From NCBI GenBank assembly GCA_910583845.1, contig CAJUAB010000038.1, positions 1 to 43,363 of the forward strand: a stretch of DNA of 43,363 bases, written 5' to 3'. Of this stretch, positions 1 to 7,758 are shown piece by piece. This DNA comes from an uncultured Acetatifactor sp. GTDB lineage: Bacteria > Bacillota > Clostridia > Lachnospirales > Lachnospiraceae. A model generated the notes under the pieces. The model made no database searches, was not told the DNA's origin, and saw only the letters and a list, made by a program, of their open reading frames with translations. Numbering within the stretch: position 1 is the stretch's first letter; each line of letters opens with the position of its first letter. A program made the position numbers and the translations under genes.

Positions 1-438
1 GGAAAGTTCGTGGTATGGGCCAGGGAGTTCATGAAGGCTTCCACGGGCCAGGAGAAAATGGACGCCGTGGTCAAGGAACTGTACAAGATCGCAGAGGAAA
101 AGGGCATAAGCGTCACAGAAAACCAGCTGAAAGCCATTGCCCAGGCGGCATATGAAGCCATGAAGGCAGGGGAGAAGGAGGCAGCCCCCCAGATCACCCA
201 GTTAGAGGCAGTAAAAGAAGCTGTACAGGCCCCTGTGGTGAACGTATTCACGGGAAGCGCCCAGGCAGACCGCAGGCAGGCGGTGGCAACGGACAACGTG
301 CCGGAAGGTGCCCTGGAAGACAACCCGGACGGGACCGTCAATGTATATGGTGATGATGGGCAGAAAGTGGGGACATTGGACAAAGAAACGGCTGATCAGT
401 TATCTGTGGGCGTGGAAGTGGTAGTGGAAAGCGAATAA
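1..438 (+). CDS. Phage holin, LLH family (C-terminal part)
   Basis: The reading frame is open from the first base of the window, so the N-terminus with its membrane segment lies to the left. The visible part holds the pattern WAREFM, a charged helix ending KIAEEKGISVTENQLKAIAQ, and an acidic tail. This matches the cytoplasmic half of LLH-type phage holins (WAE...KIAEEKGI.LTEEQIRALVEAAV). Holins of this class form the lysis pore that lets endolysin reach the wall. Its position at the end of a block of small phage genes fits the lysis end of a prophage. The family call rests on recalled consensus without the membrane segment, so it is probable rather than certain. Confidence 0.6.
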   Translation, partial: GKFVVWAREFMKASTGQEKMDAVVKELYKIAEEKGISVTENQLKAIAQAAYEAMKAGEKEAAPQITQLEAVKEAVQAPVVNVFTGSAQADRRQAVATDNVPEGALEDNPDGTVNVYGDDGQKVGTLDKETADQLSVGVEVVVESE

Positions 439-546
439 AAGCCCGCCAGACGTGCCCAGGAAGTCCCAGGACAGAACAAAAGCCCGCAGGTGGTATATTT
501 TACCGTCTGCGGGCTTTCTGCCGTTCCTGAGGCAAATGAGGCGCTT

Positions 547-807
547 TCACGCTTCCTGTAATTCATTCCATACATGCGTCCCCAGTTCTTTCATGGCTTC
601 CGGGTTTTCCTTCACGAACATTGCGAAAAGAAAGGTTAAAAATTGAGATTTTGTATTTTGCCATTCTTCCGGGGTCATGTCCGGGTCCTGGGCCAGTTTC
701 ATTTCAAGAAGTTTCTTTGTGATCTCCTGCCCTTCCGGGGTATTCAGCGCCGTTCTTTCCGCTTCCGTAACCTTTTCTACAAAGTCGTTGAAATTATTTG
801 CAATCAT
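547..807 (-). CDS. Small phage-associated hypothetical protein (86 aa)
   Basis: An acidic, helical cytoplasmic protein with no membrane segment (NNFNDFVEKVTEAERTALN ... KENPEAMKELGTHVWNEL). Two ATG codons lie six bases apart. The ribosome binding site AAGGGAG is almost touching the first and about 7 nt from the second (807), so the second start is preferred. It is transcribed leftward, convergent with the holin gene, probably in one unit with the gene at 867-1193. I do not recognise a function; the context is the accessory end of a prophage. Confidence 0.6.
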   Translation of the reverse strand: MIANNFNDFVEKVTEAERTALNTPEGQEITKKLLEMKLAQDPDMTPEEWQNTKSQFLTFLFAMFVKENPEAMKELGTHVWNELQEA

Positions 808-866
808 GTTCATTCTCCCTTCTTTTTGTGGTGATGGGGGCGGTAGCGCCGCCCCCCCCTTGCGGC

Positions 867-1193
867 TTATAAGTGTGTGGCCATTCCTGTGGTAGCTGTG
901 AAGATACCTTGTAACATATCGCAGTAGACGCCTTTTTCCAGTCTGACTTCCTGGGTTTTGTCTTCCGTCCAGGCGTATGTCTTTTTATTCAAGCGTCCCG
1001 GCGTGAAGCGGAAGAACCGCATTGTATAAGTGTCGTCCGGGTCCAGGGTGATGTATAAGCGGTTCGCCCGGCTGCTGTTTTTGGGAAGCGTCATTCTCAA
1101 TGTGTTTCCGTCTGCAAGCAGGTGATTTGCCCCGGTCATTGCTAAAAATTTGTTTCCGCCCAGCTGATCAAGAATTGTTTTTGCGATTTCCAT
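867..1193 (-). CDS. Phage/mobile-element hypothetical protein (108 aa)
   Basis: The protein starts MEIAKTILDQLGGNKFLAMTGA and ends with GVYCDMLQGIFTATTGMATHL. Proteins with this N-terminal IAKTI.EQLGGNKF..MTGA pattern and C-terminal LQ..FT..TGL.T.L pattern are frequent small genes in Firmicute phages and integrative elements, but no function is established that I know of. The gene faces away from the RHH gene at 1361; its predicted -10 (TATAAT on the minus strand, about 1228-1233) overlaps operator 1, so it is probably repressed by the same protein. About 30 bases of purine-rich leader with AAAGGA precede the ATG. Confidence 0.65.
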   Translation of the reverse strand: MEIAKTILDQLGGNKFLAMTGANHLLADGNTLRMTLPKNSSRANRLYITLDPDDTYTMRFFRFTPGRLNKKTYAWTEDKTQEVRLEKGVYCDMLQGIFTATTGMATHL

Positions 1194-1231
1194 TTTGTTT
1201 CCGTCCTTTCCTTTACCTTATAAGAGTATTA

Positions 1232-1313
1232 TATACTTACGGAAGTATATTTTCAATAGGCAAATTGTACAAAGTTACGGAAGTATATTTGTGCAATACT
1301 TATACTTCCGTAA
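1232..1313. promoter_or_regulatory. Divergent operator region with three TTACGGAAGTATA sites
   Basis: The 13-mer TTACGGAAGTATA occurs at 1237-1249 and 1275-1287, and its exact reverse complement TATACTTCCGTAA at 1301-1313. The first copy extends to the dyad TATACTT-ACGG-AAGTATA (1232-1249). Site 1 overlaps the leftward -10; site 3 covers the likely -35 of the rightward promoter whose -10 is TATACT (1329-1334). Three precisely repeated sites between divergent genes, one of them encoding a ribbon-helix-helix protein, suggest that this protein represses both promoters. Confidence 0.7.
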
Positions 1314-1360
1314 CAAAAAATAATGTGCTATACTGTAGAAAACGGCATGGAGGGAAAACT

Positions 1361-1621
1361 ATGGAAAGCGAAGGAAGAAAGTACCCTACACCCAGGGGGG
1401 CGGCGGCCACAAGGGCGAAAAATAAACATAGGGGGAAGAATTATGACCGGGGGGAACTTGTCCTGCCCAAAGGAATGAAAGCCAGGGTACAGGAGGCGGC
1501 CCAGGCGCAAGGGCAATCTTTTAATGCTTATGTTGAACAGGCGATCAAGGAGAGATACCAGAGGGACACAGGCCAGGAAATGACCTGGGAGAGGGAAACG
1601 GAAGCAGTGGCGGAAAATTAA
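1361..1621 (+). CDS. Arc/CopG-like ribbon-helix-helix regulator (86 aa)
   Basis: After a basic N-terminal arm the pattern RGELVLPKGMKARVQEAAQAQGQ, then SFNAYVEQAIKERYQRD, is that of a ribbon-helix-helix fold: a beta strand (GELVLPKG) that would enter the DNA groove, then two helices, the second beginning at SFNAYV. Such proteins bind as dimers to tandem sites. The start is set by GGAGG 8 nt upstream of ATG 1361. The three TTACGGAAGTATA sites upstream are its likely operators, making it autoregulatory and the candidate switch for the leftward genes at 547-1193. A stem-loop follows at 1631-1667. Confidence 0.75.
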   Translation: MESEGRKYPTPRGAAATRAKNKHRGKNYDRGELVLPKGMKARVQEAAQAQGQSFNAYVEQAIKERYQRDTGQEMTWERETEAVAEN

Positions 1622-1630
1622 AGCAATGCG

Positions 1631-1667
1631 AAGAACCCAGGAGGCAGCAGGCTTCCGGGGTTCTTTT
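1631..1667 (+). terminator. Rho-independent terminator after the RHH gene
   Basis: AAGAACCC pairs with GGGTTCTT, with an inner GGAGGC/GCTTCC stem, followed by a short T run. Confidence 0.75.
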
Positions 1668-1690
1668 AGTGTTGTACTAACTTGACATTA

Positions 1691-1852
1691 CCCACGGGCA
1701 ATCTGGACAGCAGAACCAGTGAGAAAGTGATTGATCTGCTGAAAATGACCGCCGAAAAATTCCGTCAGACCATTGTGATGATCACCCATAACCCGGAGAT
1801 TGCGCAGAAAGCGGATGTAAGAATCCGTATCGAGGACGGCAGGATTGTGTGA
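1691..1852 (+). pseudogene. C-terminal fragment of a MacB/LolD-type ABC transporter ATPase
   Basis: The frame CCC ACG GGC AAT CTG GAC encodes PTGNLDSRTSEKV, the D-loop that follows Walker B in exporter ATPases, and then IVMITHNPEIAQKAD with the switch histidine, ending at TGA 1850-1852. Everything upstream (Walker A, Q-loop, signature motif, and the D-E of Walker B) is missing and is replaced by phage-type sequence. It sits 25 bp before the matching FtsX permease, as the ATPase gene normally does. I infer that the prophage ending here split the gene at the D-loop; the 5' part should lie at the far end of the prophage, outside the window. Confidence 0.85.
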
Positions 1853-1877
1853 GATTTTTTCCAGAAAAGAGGACAAT

Positions 1878-4289
1878 ATGAACAGCAGAAAAATAACCGG
1901 TAAAATGATATCGTTCATGACAAGGCAGAGCCTGAAAACCAGTCGTATGCGCAATATCTTTGTGATGATCACCATCGCTCTGGCGTCGGCTCTGCTCACA
2001 GGGATACTCTCCTTCGCCGTGGGACGCCAGGAGCAGAACAGAAGAGAGCTGGCCCACAGGCAGCAGGTGGTCTATTACAATCTGACAGAGGAGCAGGCAA
2101 AGGCACTGGAGGAGGATGAGCGGATCTCCAGCAAGATCCGGGTAAAGACAGGGGTGCCCACAGAGATGGAGAACTTTCATCTTATGCCCTGTTATGTCAG
2201 CGAGATGTCCGACGAGATCCGGGTGGGGCAGATGGAGAGCGGAGAGCTGCCCGTCAGGGACGACGAGGTGGCCGTATGCGGCGCCATGCTCCGGAAGATG
2301 GGTCTGGAAGGCGGAGTGGGAAGCAGTGTGACCTTCTCCTTTTACGATGGCAGCAGGGAAACTTTTACGGTCTCCGGTATCCTTGCGGGGAGTGACGGGA
2401 CCAAACAGTATCCCGTGTTTTTCTCCGGCGGTTACGCGCAGCAGGGAAGCCAGCTGGCGGGCCAGCCCTGGGAAGTGTACGCGAAGCTGAGAGACGTGTC
2501 CTATATGTCGGCGCAGGAGTGCAGAGAGCTCATGTACAGAATCGGCCAGGAACAAAAAGTGGAGCGCAAAAATGTAAGCCCCTCCAAAGCATTTTTGGAC
2601 TCCCTCTCTCCGGACACGCAGATGGTGACGCTGTGCGCGCTGGTTGGGGCGGTGATTCTGCTGGCCTGCGTTCTGGTCATCTACGGGGTGTTTTACCTCT
2701 CTGTCATCGGCAGAATCCATCAGTTCGGTCAGCTTCGCACCATCGGTATGACCAGAAAACAGTTGCGTAATATGGTCTCCAAAGAGGGAGGCATACTGTT
2801 TCTCCGCTCTGCCCCCATCGGCATGATTGTGGGGACCGCGGTGGGATATGGCCTGACCCCGGGCGGTTTTGACGCCGTCCACATGCTGACGGTTCTGATC
2901 GCGGTTTTCGTCGTGATTTATATCATCACCCTGCTCTCCGTGCGAAAGCCTGCCCGGATCGCGGCGGCGGTGTCGCCCATGGAAGCGCTGCGCTATCTGC
3001 CGCAGGACGAAATGAAGCAGGCCGCGGGCAGGAAGCTGTGCCGGGGGCTGACGCCCCTGGGGATCGCCGTCATGAATTTTTCCAAAAACCGAAAGAAAGC
3101 AGCCATCACCATGCTGTCTCTGGGCCTGGGCGGGGTTCTCTTTATGACGGCGGCCACGTATATGTCTTCCTTCAACCGAGAGAATTTCCCCAGACAGGGG
3201 TACTTCCGCAATGCGGAATTTCATATCTATTACACCCCGGCGGCAACGGAACTCAGTGAAAACGGCATCGGCGGCCTACAGGCCCGCATGCCCATGGGAG
3301 AAGAGACGGTTGCAGCCATCTCGGCCCTGGAGGGTGTAAAAAATGTGGAACAGATCAAGTATCTTGGAGTGCGCTACGACATTCCCCGGCGGGATGAATA
3401 TGGCAGCAACGACCGGATTTATCCCATGACCGCACAGGAAACGCAGCGGATCGGAGAATATCTGGAGGAAGGCAGCGCGGACTATGACAAGCTGATGAGC
3501 GGCGACTATATCCTGGCCGCGGGCAACAATGTGGTACAGGAAATCTATGGATGGAAGTTCGAGACGGGCGATCGGATTACCCTGCACTATTTTGACGGCG
3601 ACGGGACCTCGGACAGGGAAGTCACGATTCTGGGGATTGTCAGCGACCGTTTCCTGCTGGAAAACAACGGACTGGACGGCTGGTTTATGATGCCCGAACA
3701 GGCAATTCTGGATCTGGTGCAGTATGAAAGCCTGAACAGTGACCTGTTGGTTTCCGTGGAAGAGGACCGGGAATCCGCAGTGGGGGAGGCGCTGGAACAG
3801 ATGGTGGCGGAGAGAGCGGAGCTGGGTCTGGAGACGCTGGCGGAGCGCCGGGCGGCCTACTCCCGGAACGCCGATCAGATGTTCGGAGCCATCAGCGGAC
3901 TGGCGATATTTATTATGCTGTTCAGCATTCTGAGTATGATGAACACACTGATCACCAATATTGTCACCCGAAGACAGGAACTGGCCATGCTGGAATCCAT
4001 CGGCATGGGCCGGGCGCAGATCCGGAGGATGCTGTTGGGGGAGAGCCTGCTGATGGTGTTGTCCGCGGTGGGGATCACCATGACTCTGGGCACGCTCTGC
4101 GGATATGTTCTCAGCGATATGCTGTATCAGGCGGGCGCTTTCTATATGGCGTTCCGATTCCCCGGCACCCTCTCCCTGTTGTATGTGGGTGTGCTGACGA
4201 TGGTGCCCGTTCTCATCACATTCATTCTCCTGCGCCGATTTGCGCAGGACGCGCTGGTGGAGCGGCTCAGAGCAGCGGAGAACGGATGA
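1878..4289 (+). CDS. ABC transporter permease with two FtsX domains (803 aa)
   Basis: A membrane subunit with an N-terminal anchor (ALASALLTGILSFAVG), a large extracytoplasmic region, a first FtsX block (LVGAVILLACVLVIYGVFYL followed by QLRTIGMTRKQLRNMV), a second extracytoplasmic region and a C-terminal FtsX block (GLAIFIMLFSILSMMNTLI then ELAMLESIGMGRAQIRRM). The repeated IGM.R.Q.R.M coupling helices contact the ATPase. Start: GAGG five bases before ATG 1878; an upstream in-frame extension overlaps the ATPase fragment and is not used. Such exporters move peptides or lipids or act in antimicrobial peptide resistance; the substrate cannot be told. With its ATPase split by the prophage it may be idle unless another ATPase substitutes. 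Confidence 0.9.
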   Translation: MNSRKITGKMISFMTRQSLKTSRMRNIFVMITIALASALLTGILSFAVGRQEQNRRELAHRQQVVYYNLTEEQAKALEEDERISSKIRVKTGVPTEMENFHLMPCYVSEMSDEIRVGQMESGELPVRDDEVAVCGAMLRKMGLEGGVGSSVTFSFYDGSRETFTVSGILAGSDGTKQYPVFFSGGYAQQGSQLAGQPWEVYAKLRDVSYMSAQECRELMYRIGQEQKVERKNVSPSKAFLDSLSPDTQMVTLCALVGAVILLACVLVIYGVFYLSVIGRIHQFGQLRTIGMTRKQLRNMVSKEGGILFLRSAPIGMIVGTAVGYGLTPGGFDAVHMLTVLIAVFVVIYIITLLSVRKPARIAAAVSPMEALRYLPQDEMKQAAGRKLCRGLTPLGIAVMNFSKNRKKAAITMLSLGLGGVLFMTAATYMSSFNRENFPRQGYFRNAEFHIYYTPAATELSENGIGGLQARMPMGEETVAAISALEGVKNVEQIKYLGVRYDIPRRDEYGSNDRIYPMTAQETQRIGEYLEEGSADYDKLMSGDYILAAGNNVVQEIYGWKFETGDRITLHYFDGDGTSDREVTILGIVSDRFLLENNGLDGWFMMPEQAILDLVQYESLNSDLLVSVEEDRESAVGEALEQMVAERAELGLETLAERRAAYSRNADQMFGAISGLAIFIMLFSILSMMNTLITNIVTRRQELAMLESIGMGRAQIRRMLLGESLLMVLSAVGITMTLGTLCGYVLSDMLYQAGAFYMAFRFPGTLSLLYVGVLTMVPVLITFILLRRFAQDALVERLRAAENG

Positions 4290-4346
4290 GTACGCGGCTG
4301 CCTGACATTGCCCGCGCAGAACCGTTTCCCGGGACTGTAGGATTTG

Positions 4347-4382
4347 TCCGTCTTCTGTCCGGACAGCGGACAGGAGACGGAT
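4347..4382 (+). terminator. Stem-loop after the FtsX permease
   Basis: CCGTCT(T)CTGTCC pairs with GGACAG(G)AGACGG around a 7-nt loop. The T run is poor, so termination is probable but may be weak. The rest of 4290-4550 holds no gene; a weak promoter (TTGCAT, about 4423, with TATTCT 18 nt later) may serve the next gene. Confidence 0.55.
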
Positions 4383-4550
4383 GAAAAGTTCCTTCTTTTC
4401 TCACGCATTTTTCGTTTTTCTGTTGCATGTTCGGGTTCATTTCTGTTATTCTTATATCAGGTTACATAAGCGGTGGGATATCCCCCTTTTGGGGATCTGC
4501 CACGGAATATTTTTGTGTGAGACGGGAAAGAAGCAGGGAACGGACGAGGG

Positions 4551-6461
4551 ATGAAAACGGGCAGAAAACATTTTTATATTACAATTGCCATGACGCTGGC
4601 AGCGCTGATTTTTTTGTCGGCATATATGATGACGACGTTTTATCGCAATGCCAGAAAGGATGCCCTGGCCATCGGCGCAAGCACCATGGCCCAGGAAAAA
4701 GAGCAGGCGGAACGCTATTTGAACAGGGCGCTGGACATTATTCAGATCACGTCCATGGAGATCGAATATCTGCTGCAAAAGGACGCGGATTCGGCTGTAA
4801 TCCTGGATTTTCTGGAAAATGAGTCGGCGTACTACACCAATTCCGTGGACAGGAATTTTACCGGGGTGTACGGCTGGATCGGCGGGGAATATCTGGATGG
4901 GATCGGCTGGGTGCCGGACGCCGATTATGTGCCCACAGAAAGGGTATGGTATACGGATGCCGTCAAAGCGGACGGGCAGCCCGCCATGATATCGCCCTAT
5001 CTGGACGCGCAGACGGGCACTATTATGATCTCCATCAGCAGGCTGCTGTACGATGGGGAGAGCGTTATTTCCCTGGACATTTCCATGGATACGCTGCAAA
5101 GGCTTACGGAACTGATCAACCTGAACGGTCATGGCTACGGATTTATCATTGACAGAAGCGGATTTGTGGTAGCGCATTCCGATGCGGCGGAAAAGGGAAA
5201 GGAATACGGCCAGGACGAGGAAAAGAGCGAATTGGTGGACAAAGTGGCGGCATCCGCCGGCGCGAGCTTTGATATGGAAGTGGACGGGGAGAAAATCACC
5301 GTTTTTTCGGATACCATACTGAATGACTGGTACGTGGTTATGGTGGTGGACAACGAAGGTCTGTATGCCGACATCAGCATGATTATGGTGCAGAGCGTCT
5401 GCATGTGTCTGGTGGTGTTCGGGGTCATTGTGCTGTTCTGTTTTGTGGAGATGAGGAGGACGGACCGCTATCTGGTCAAGCTGCAGGAGAGCCGCGAGGA
5501 GCTTAAGCAGCTCAACGATACCATTATGCAGGTGCTGGCCAAGACCATAGACGCCAAGGATAAATATACCAGGGGACATTCGGTGCGGGTTGCCAACTAC
5601 AGCCGCGAGATTGCCAGAAGAATGGGAAAGAGCGAGAGGGATCAGGAGAAAATCTACAGAGCGGCTCTGCTGCATGATGTGGGAAAGATCAGGATACCCG
5701 ATGACATTATCAACAAGCCCGGCAAACTGACGGAGGAAGAGTATGCCTTTATCAAGCTCCATCCTGTTTCAGGATATCATATACTGAAATCCTTCACCAA
5801 AGACCAGATGATTGCCACCGGGGCGAAGTTCCATCATGAGCGCTATGACGGGAAGGGTTATCCCAACGGGCTTGTGGGGGAAAACACGCCGGAGCACGCG
5901 AGAATTATCGGTGTGGCGGATGCCTATGACGCCATGGCCTCCAACAGAAGTTATCGAAAGGCCCTGCCGCAGGAAGTGATCCGGGACGAATTGCTGGCGG
6001 GGAAGGGGACGCAGTTTGACCCCCGGATCGTGGAAGTCATGATAAAGATGATGGATGAGGATAAAGAGTACCGCATGCGCCAGTCCGATGACCAACATAA
6101 GACGGTGCTGGCGGTGGATGACGAGGAGATCAGCGTGGAGATGCTGGGACATATATTTGAGGCACAGCCGGTCTACCGATTCCTCAGTGCGGCCAGCGGG
6201 GAGGAGGCGCTTTCGCTGCTGAGAGAAGAACGTGTGGACCTGGTGCTGCTGGACCTGGAAATGCCGGGCATGAAGGGATTGGAAGTTTTCAGACATATCA
6301 AGGAAATCCGCGACATTCCCGTAGTGTTCATGACGGCGACAAAGGATCTGGCTACCATGGAGAAAGCCAGGGAAATGGGGGTTGAGGATTATATCACAAA
6401 ACCCTTTATGCCCCAGATCCTGCTGGAGACCGTGTACGGCGCGCTGAACTGGGAGGATTAG
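4551..6461 (+). CDS. Sensor c-di-GMP phosphodiesterase: dCache, HD-GYP and receiver domains (636 aa)
   Basis: TM1 (about 9-29), extracellular double-Cache region (35-275), TM2 (278-299), HD-GYP domain (about 325-510) and a C-terminal receiver domain (518-633). The HD pair is H375-D376 in LLHDVGKI; H428-H429 and the GYP triad in RYDGKGYP (431-438) are intact, so c-di-GMP hydrolysis is likely. The receiver has acidic D523/D524, phosphoacceptor D568 and K617. The Cache region carries Y126-x4-R131-x-W133-Y134 with D176 about 40 residues on, matching the amino-acid-binding dCache signature. A receiver at the C-terminus of a membrane HD-GYP is unusual; a separate kinase must phosphorylate it. A diguanylate cyclase lies at 18038. 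Confidence 0.9.
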   Translation: MKTGRKHFYITIAMTLAALIFLSAYMMTTFYRNARKDALAIGASTMAQEKEQAERYLNRALDIIQITSMEIEYLLQKDADSAVILDFLENESAYYTNSVDRNFTGVYGWIGGEYLDGIGWVPDADYVPTERVWYTDAVKADGQPAMISPYLDAQTGTIMISISRLLYDGESVISLDISMDTLQRLTELINLNGHGYGFIIDRSGFVVAHSDAAEKGKEYGQDEEKSELVDKVAASAGASFDMEVDGEKITVFSDTILNDWYVVMVVDNEGLYADISMIMVQSVCMCLVVFGVIVLFCFVEMRRTDRYLVKLQESREELKQLNDTIMQVLAKTIDAKDKYTRGHSVRVANYSREIARRMGKSERDQEKIYRAALLHDVGKIRIPDDIINKPGKLTEEEYAFIKLHPVSGYHILKSFTKDQMIATGAKFHHERYDGKGYPNGLVGENTPEHARIIGVADAYDAMASNRSYRKALPQEVIRDELLAGKGTQFDPRIVEVMIKMMDEDKEYRMRQSDDQHKTVLAVDDEEISVEMLGHIFEAQPVYRFLSAASGEEALSLLREERVDLVLLDLEMPGMKGLEVFRHIKEIRDIPVVFMTATKDLATMEKAREMGVEDYITKPFMPQILLETVYGALNWED

Positions 6462-6499
6462 GGCTCCGGCAGGCGTGTGTGGGTACATAAGGAGGCTCT

Positions 6500-6895
6500 A
6501 TGCGCGTGAGAGAACTGATTGACGCGATACGGAGAAGACCCGGGGCATTTCTGAAGGAAGAAAAGATAGAGTATGTATTTTACTTCCTGTTTGGATATTG
6601 CGGCGCATGCCATGACCGGGAATCCCCGGAAGACCACCTGGACAGCAGGTTTTGCTGTTGGTTTGGCAGATGGCTTCTGTTATGGATTGAGGACAATATC
6701 GACAGCGGGTATGTCCCCCGATCAATTTTCTGGTATGAGGATATTCAATTTATCGCGCGGAACGAAGGGGATGAAATGGCGGTATTTTATGATTTATGCG
6801 GGAAATTCTTTGACGACTACGCAAACCGGCAGGGATATTTTTCCTGGAGAGATAAATCAGATCCGGGGGATGGGGACGGCAGGCGGCAGGTATAA
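6500..6895 (+). CDS. Hypothetical acidic aromatic-rich protein (131 aa)
   Basis: It begins MRVRELIDAIRRRPGAFLKEEKIEYVFYFLFGY and continues with WFGRWLLLWIEDNID and FWYEDIQFIA. It has no signal peptide and is probably cytoplasmic. The pattern resembles small Clostridia proteins of the form LL..IRKRPGMY.GE.SI..L..F..GY, some found near polymorphic toxins as possible immunity proteins; I cannot assign a function. The start is supported by AAGGAGG 5 nt before ATG 6500. It lies between the HD-GYP gene (39 bp) and the SIMPL gene (25 bp), so the three are probably cotranscribed. Confidence 0.65.
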   Translation: MRVRELIDAIRRRPGAFLKEEKIEYVFYFLFGYCGACHDRESPEDHLDSRFCCWFGRWLLLWIEDNIDSGYVPRSIFWYEDIQFIARNEGDEMAVFYDLCGKFFDDYANRQGYFSWRDKSDPGDGDGRRQV

Positions 6896-6919
6896 AACGG
6901 CATTACAGGAAAGGGGCGT

Positions 6920-7600
6920 ATGAGGAGCGGCATGAGAACAATTCGTGTGACGGGTAAGGGGCAGATCCGGTTAAGGCCCGATACCACAAAAATTACGATG
7001 ACATTGGAAGGGCTTGATCCCGAATACAGCGGAGCGCTTAGGCATTCGGCGCAGGATACGGAGTGCCTGCGGGAGATTCTCGCGGATTTGGGATTTGAAC
7101 GGTCAGAGCTTAAGACTTTGAACTTCAAGGTGGATGCGGAGTATGAGGGATATAATGAGGACGGCCTTTATAAGCAGAGATTTCTGGGATATAAGTTTCT
7201 GCATTATATGAAAGTGGAGTTTGAGGCGGACAACGAACGGCTTGGAAGGATATTGTACGCGCTTGCGCACTGCCCGGTGAACCCCAAATTGAAACTCAGC
7301 TATACAGTAAAGGATCAGGAAACGGCCAAAAATGAACTTCTGGGAAAGGCGGTGTCAGACGCCGGGAAAAAGGCGGTCATTCTGGCTGAGGCCGCGGGTG
7401 TGGAGTTGAAAGAGATCCAGAGCATTGACTATTCGTGGGGAGAGATGGATTTTGAGACCCGCCCCATGAGTCGCGAAATACTGGCAAAGAACGGGATGGA
7501 TAACCGGGCGGCCCCATTAAGCGCAAGTTATGATGTGAACATTGAACCGGAGGATATCGAGGTCTCGGATACCGTCACAATGATATGGGAAATCCGGTAG
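6920..7600 (+). CDS. SIMPL (DUF541) domain protein (226 aa)
   Basis: The N-terminal TIRVTGKGQIRLRPDTTKITMTLEG, the central GYKFLHYMKVEFEADNERLG and the C-terminal YDVNIEPEDIEVSDTVTMIWEI are the characteristic start, middle and end of SIMPL/DUF541 proteins, which in many bacteria are linked to oxidative stress protection or periplasmic roles. No signal peptide is visible, so this one is cytoplasmic as read. AAAGGGG precedes ATG 6920; a second ATG four codons later is also possible. It closes the operon that starts with the HD-GYP gene. Confidence 0.85.
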   Translation: MRSGMRTIRVTGKGQIRLRPDTTKITMTLEGLDPEYSGALRHSAQDTECLREILADLGFERSELKTLNFKVDAEYEGYNEDGLYKQRFLGYKFLHYMKVEFEADNERLGRILYALAHCPVNPKLKLSYTVKDQETAKNELLGKAVSDAGKKAVILAEAAGVELKEIQSIDYSWGEMDFETRPMSREILAKNGMDNRAAPLSASYDVNIEPEDIEVSDTVTMIWEIR

Positions 7601-7616
7601 GTCAGAGGAAGTGTTG

Positions 7617-7663
7617 TTGACAATCTGCTGCTTTTGGTGTATCGTTAAAACACGACGATACAC
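7617..7663 (+). promoter_or_regulatory. Promoter with overlapping inverted-repeat operator
   Basis: TTGACA (7617-7622), 17-bp spacer, TATCGT (7640-7645). The -10 is part of a perfect inverted repeat, GTGTATCGT (7637-7645) and ACGATACAC (7655-7663), separated by 9 nt. A repressor bound there would block RNA polymerase, so the HD protein gene downstream is probably repressible. No candidate repressor is adjacent. Confidence 0.65.
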
Positions 7664-7758
7664 TTGGGACGAAATAAACATACTTGTCGAATATAGGATT
7701 ATTTTCTTCTCCAAGACGGAAAAGGGGAGAAACAATCAGTGGCAGAGGAACCAACGGT

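Noticed and set aside
1782..3224. 480-codon frame antisense to the FtsX permease
   Set aside because: His/Arg/Gln-rich shadow of a GC-rich gene, without ribosome site or recognisable motif.
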